Origin: Desulfococcus sp.
GTDB taxonomy: Bacteria > Desulfobacterota > Desulfobacteria > Desulfobacterales > Desulfosalsimonadaceae
Direction of reading: 5' to 3'
Length of the DNA stretch: 14,267 nt
Assembly: GCA_024641805.1 (NCBI GenBank)
Contig: JAHECJ010000010.1
Location: 1 to 14,267, forward strand
Part shown: positions 12,773 through 14,267 of the stretch, one piece after another
How positions within the stretch are numbered: position 1 is the stretch's first letter
Layout: each line of letters opens with the position of its first letter
The notes under the pieces: model-generated
What the model was told of the DNA's origin: nothing
The model's input: the letters and a program-made list of their open reading frames with translations, nothing else
Database searches by the model: none
Program-made: the position numbers and the translations under genes

Positions 12773-14267
12773 ATCACTCCTTCCAATAAGGCATCAACCT
12801 TGCTTAATAACTGTTCATCCTCATACCAGTTCAACTCAATTGCTTTAGCCGGGCATTCCGCCGCGCAGGCTCCGCAACCCTGGCACAGAGCATCATCAAT
12901 AAAACTGACTCCTTCTTCATTGATCCTCGGGACATTGTAGGGACAGCTTCTGACGCAGATCAGGCAAGATGCGCATTTTTCCTGATCAACCCTTGCGGTA
13001 ACTGCGGACAATGTCAGGTGGGGTTTGGCTAGAAAGGTGATTGCCCGTGACGCCGCGGCCTGAGACTGGGCGATGGTTTCGGTGATGAGTTTGGGGCTGT
13101 GCGCCGTGCCGCAGACGAATATGCCTTCCGTGGCCATTTCAACCGGCCGGAGCTTGACGTGGGCTTCAATAAAATAATTTTCGGCATTTCGGCCCAGTTT
13201 CATAATCGACGCGAGTTCCTCCGTATCTTCAGCCTGAACGCCCGCGCTTAATGCCACAATGTCCGTGTCCACACTCAGCTTCCGGCCGAGAATGTGATCG
13301 GTAAATGTAACTGTCAATCCATTGTCGGATATTGATACTTCCGGCGGGTCATTTTCTTTGAAGCGGAAAAAGAATACCCCGAGTTCCCTGGCCTTGGTAT
13401 AATATTCCTCCATCAGCCCGTAAGTCCGGATGTCTCGGTACAGCACAAAGACCTGTGTGTCCGGATTGAGTTCCTTGATGTGGATCGCATTTTTTATCGC
13501 ATTCTGGCAGCAAATACGTGAGCAGTTGGGGTTTTCGTCATTTCTGGACCCCACGCACTGGATCATGACCACCTGGTCCAGATTGTCCGCCCCGTCTTCT
13601 TCCAGCCGGTGGCCCAGGTCAATTTGCGTCATGATATTGGGAGATTGACCGAAAAGATATTCTTTCGGTGTGTATTCATTGCCACCGGTCGCCAGTATGA
13701 TGACCCCGTGATCGATTTTTCGTTCATACATGCCGGGACCGACCAGGATTTCTGTTTTAAAGTTGCCTTTAAAACCCGAAAAATCAACAATCAAAGACTG
13801 GGTCAGCACCTGGATTTTGGGGTGATTCTTTACTTTTTGGGTGAGTTGGGAAAGGTATGTCTGGATATCCGCGCCTTCGATGGTCTTGATCAGTCGCTTG
13901 GCCAGTCCGCCCAGTTCAGCTTCCTTTTCGACCAAAACGACTTCAAAACCTTGATCCGCGATCCCGATGGCAGCGTTCATTCCGGCAACACCGCCGCCGA
14001 CGATCAGCGCCCGGTAAGTAACCGGGATTATACGTTCATGCAGCGGTTTCAGGGACGCGGCCCGTGCCACCGACATTTTGACCAGCTCCTTGGCTTTCGC
14101 GGTCGCTTGTTCCGGGGAATCGGAATGCACCCATGAATTCTGGTTCCGGATGTTGGCCATTTCAAACAGATATTTGTTCAGGCCGCACTTTTCCAACGTA
14201 TCCATGAAGATCGGCTCGTGGGTTTTGGGGGTGCAGGAAGATACGACGATACGATTCAGCTGGTTTT
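12769..14267 (-). CDS. hdrA: HdrA-like flavin/Fe-S electron-transfer protein (partial, N-terminus outside window)
   Basis: Heterodisulfide-reductase subunit A homologue, the FAD-containing centre of electron-bifurcating or confurcating complexes. The frame is open to the right edge: the 20 codons before the ATG at 14205 read NQLNRIVVSSCTPKTHEPIF, a conserved HdrA segment, so that ATG is not the true start. About 498 residues are visible. They include ANIRNQNSWVH, the FAD-binding motif IVGGGVAGMNAA (about 14004-13969), CVGSRNDENPNCSRICC in the middle, and a C-terminal double ferredoxin domain with C-x2-C-x2-C-x3-C-P twice (near 12975-12945 and 12885-12855). No in-frame stop occurs in the visible part, and the CVGSR Cys, a position known to be Sec in some relatives, is Cys here. 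It overlaps mvhD by ATGA, the usual partner order. Confidence 0.93.
   Translation of the reverse strand, partial: NQLNRIVVSSCTPKTHEPIFMDTLEKCGLNKYLFEMANIRNQNSWVHSDSPEQATAKAKELVKMSVARAASLKPLHERIIPVTYRALIVGGGVAGMNAAIGIADQGFEVVLVEKEAELGGLAKRLIKTIEGADIQTYLSQLTQKVKNHPKIQVLTQSLIVDFSGFKGNFKTEILVGPGMYERKIDHGVIILATGGNEYTPKEYLFGQSPNIMTQIDLGHRLEEDGADNLDQVVMIQCVGSRNDENPNCSRICCQNAIKNAIHIKELNPDTQVFVLYRDIRTYGLMEEYYTKARELGVFFFRFKENDPPEVSISDNGLTVTFTDHILGRKLSVDTDIVALSAGVQAEDTEELASIMKLGRNAENYFIEAHVKLRPVEMATEGIFVCGTAHSPKLITETIAQSQAAASRAITFLAKPHLTLSAVTARVDQEKCASCLICVRSCPYNVPRINEEGVSFIDDALCQGCGACAAECPAKAIELNWYEDEQLLSKVDALLEGVI

Noticed and set aside
13609..14136. Plus-strand frame of 175 codons opposite hdrA
   Set aside because: Antisense shadow of a strongly conserved HdrA; no family motif seen and no ribosome-binding logic.
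12769..14205. hdrA starting at the ATG at 14205
   Set aside because: The frame stays open to the window edge and the 20 codons before this ATG match a conserved HdrA segment, so the gene is simply cut by the window.

Overview
The window most likely comes from a sulfate-reducing member of the Desulfobacterota, probably order Desulfobacterales. It carries a complete-looking hmc operon, apart from its last gene, which runs off the left edge. It also carries part of an HdrA/MvhD/MetV/MetF cluster of the kind used in the Wood-Ljungdahl methyl branch, with an in-frame UGA that reads well as selenocysteine. This placement is inferred from gene content only.

Layout. Positions 1-5529 (minus strand) hold hmcA-B-C-D-E-F. 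They encode a 16-haem periplasmic cytochrome, a Tat-exported membrane-anchored ferredoxin protein, an NrfD-like quinone-site protein, a 47-residue one-helix protein, a NarI-like b-type subunit, and the N-terminal 214 residues of the cytoplasmic Fe-S subunit. The complex should move electrons across the membrane between the periplasmic cytochrome c pool and cytoplasmic or quinone partners. Positions 5530-5901 are a divergent regulatory region. Positions 5902-8878 (plus strand) hold two overlapping signalling genes: a PAS-PAS histidine kinase with a Cys cluster, and a receiver-PAS-histidine kinase that starts at TTG. Neither has a DNA-binding domain. They face away from hmc and are plausible regulators of it, which is inference.

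Positions 8879-9068 are a convergent spacer with a long inverted repeat. A divergent aroE-like gene follows (9069-9941, minus, TTG start), in which the catalytic Asp is replaced by Asn. Next come a 17-bp perfect hairpin and a stand-alone receiver gene (10100-10489, minus).

Positions 10600-14267 (minus strand) read hdrA (5' end outside the window) - mvhD - metV - metF. hdrA/mvhD and metV/metF each overlap by ATGA. A 143-nt gap between mvhD and metV contains a two-tier hairpin. Together these genes suggest a flavin-based electron-bifurcating or ferredoxin/H2-linked methylene-tetrahydrofolate reductase. A conventional gene caller would start mvhD at 12691 and lose its first 27 residues, because codon 17 (12724-12722) is UGA. 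The start at 12772, the ribosome-binding site, the ATGA overlap, the conserved protein motif and a SECIS-like hairpin 20 nt after the UGA all support selenocysteine.

No tRNA, rRNA, CRISPR array, insertion sequence or phage gene was seen. The clearest discoveries are the selenocysteine MvhD, the Asp-to-Asn AroE, the palindromic intergenic elements and the output-less kinase pair next to hmc.
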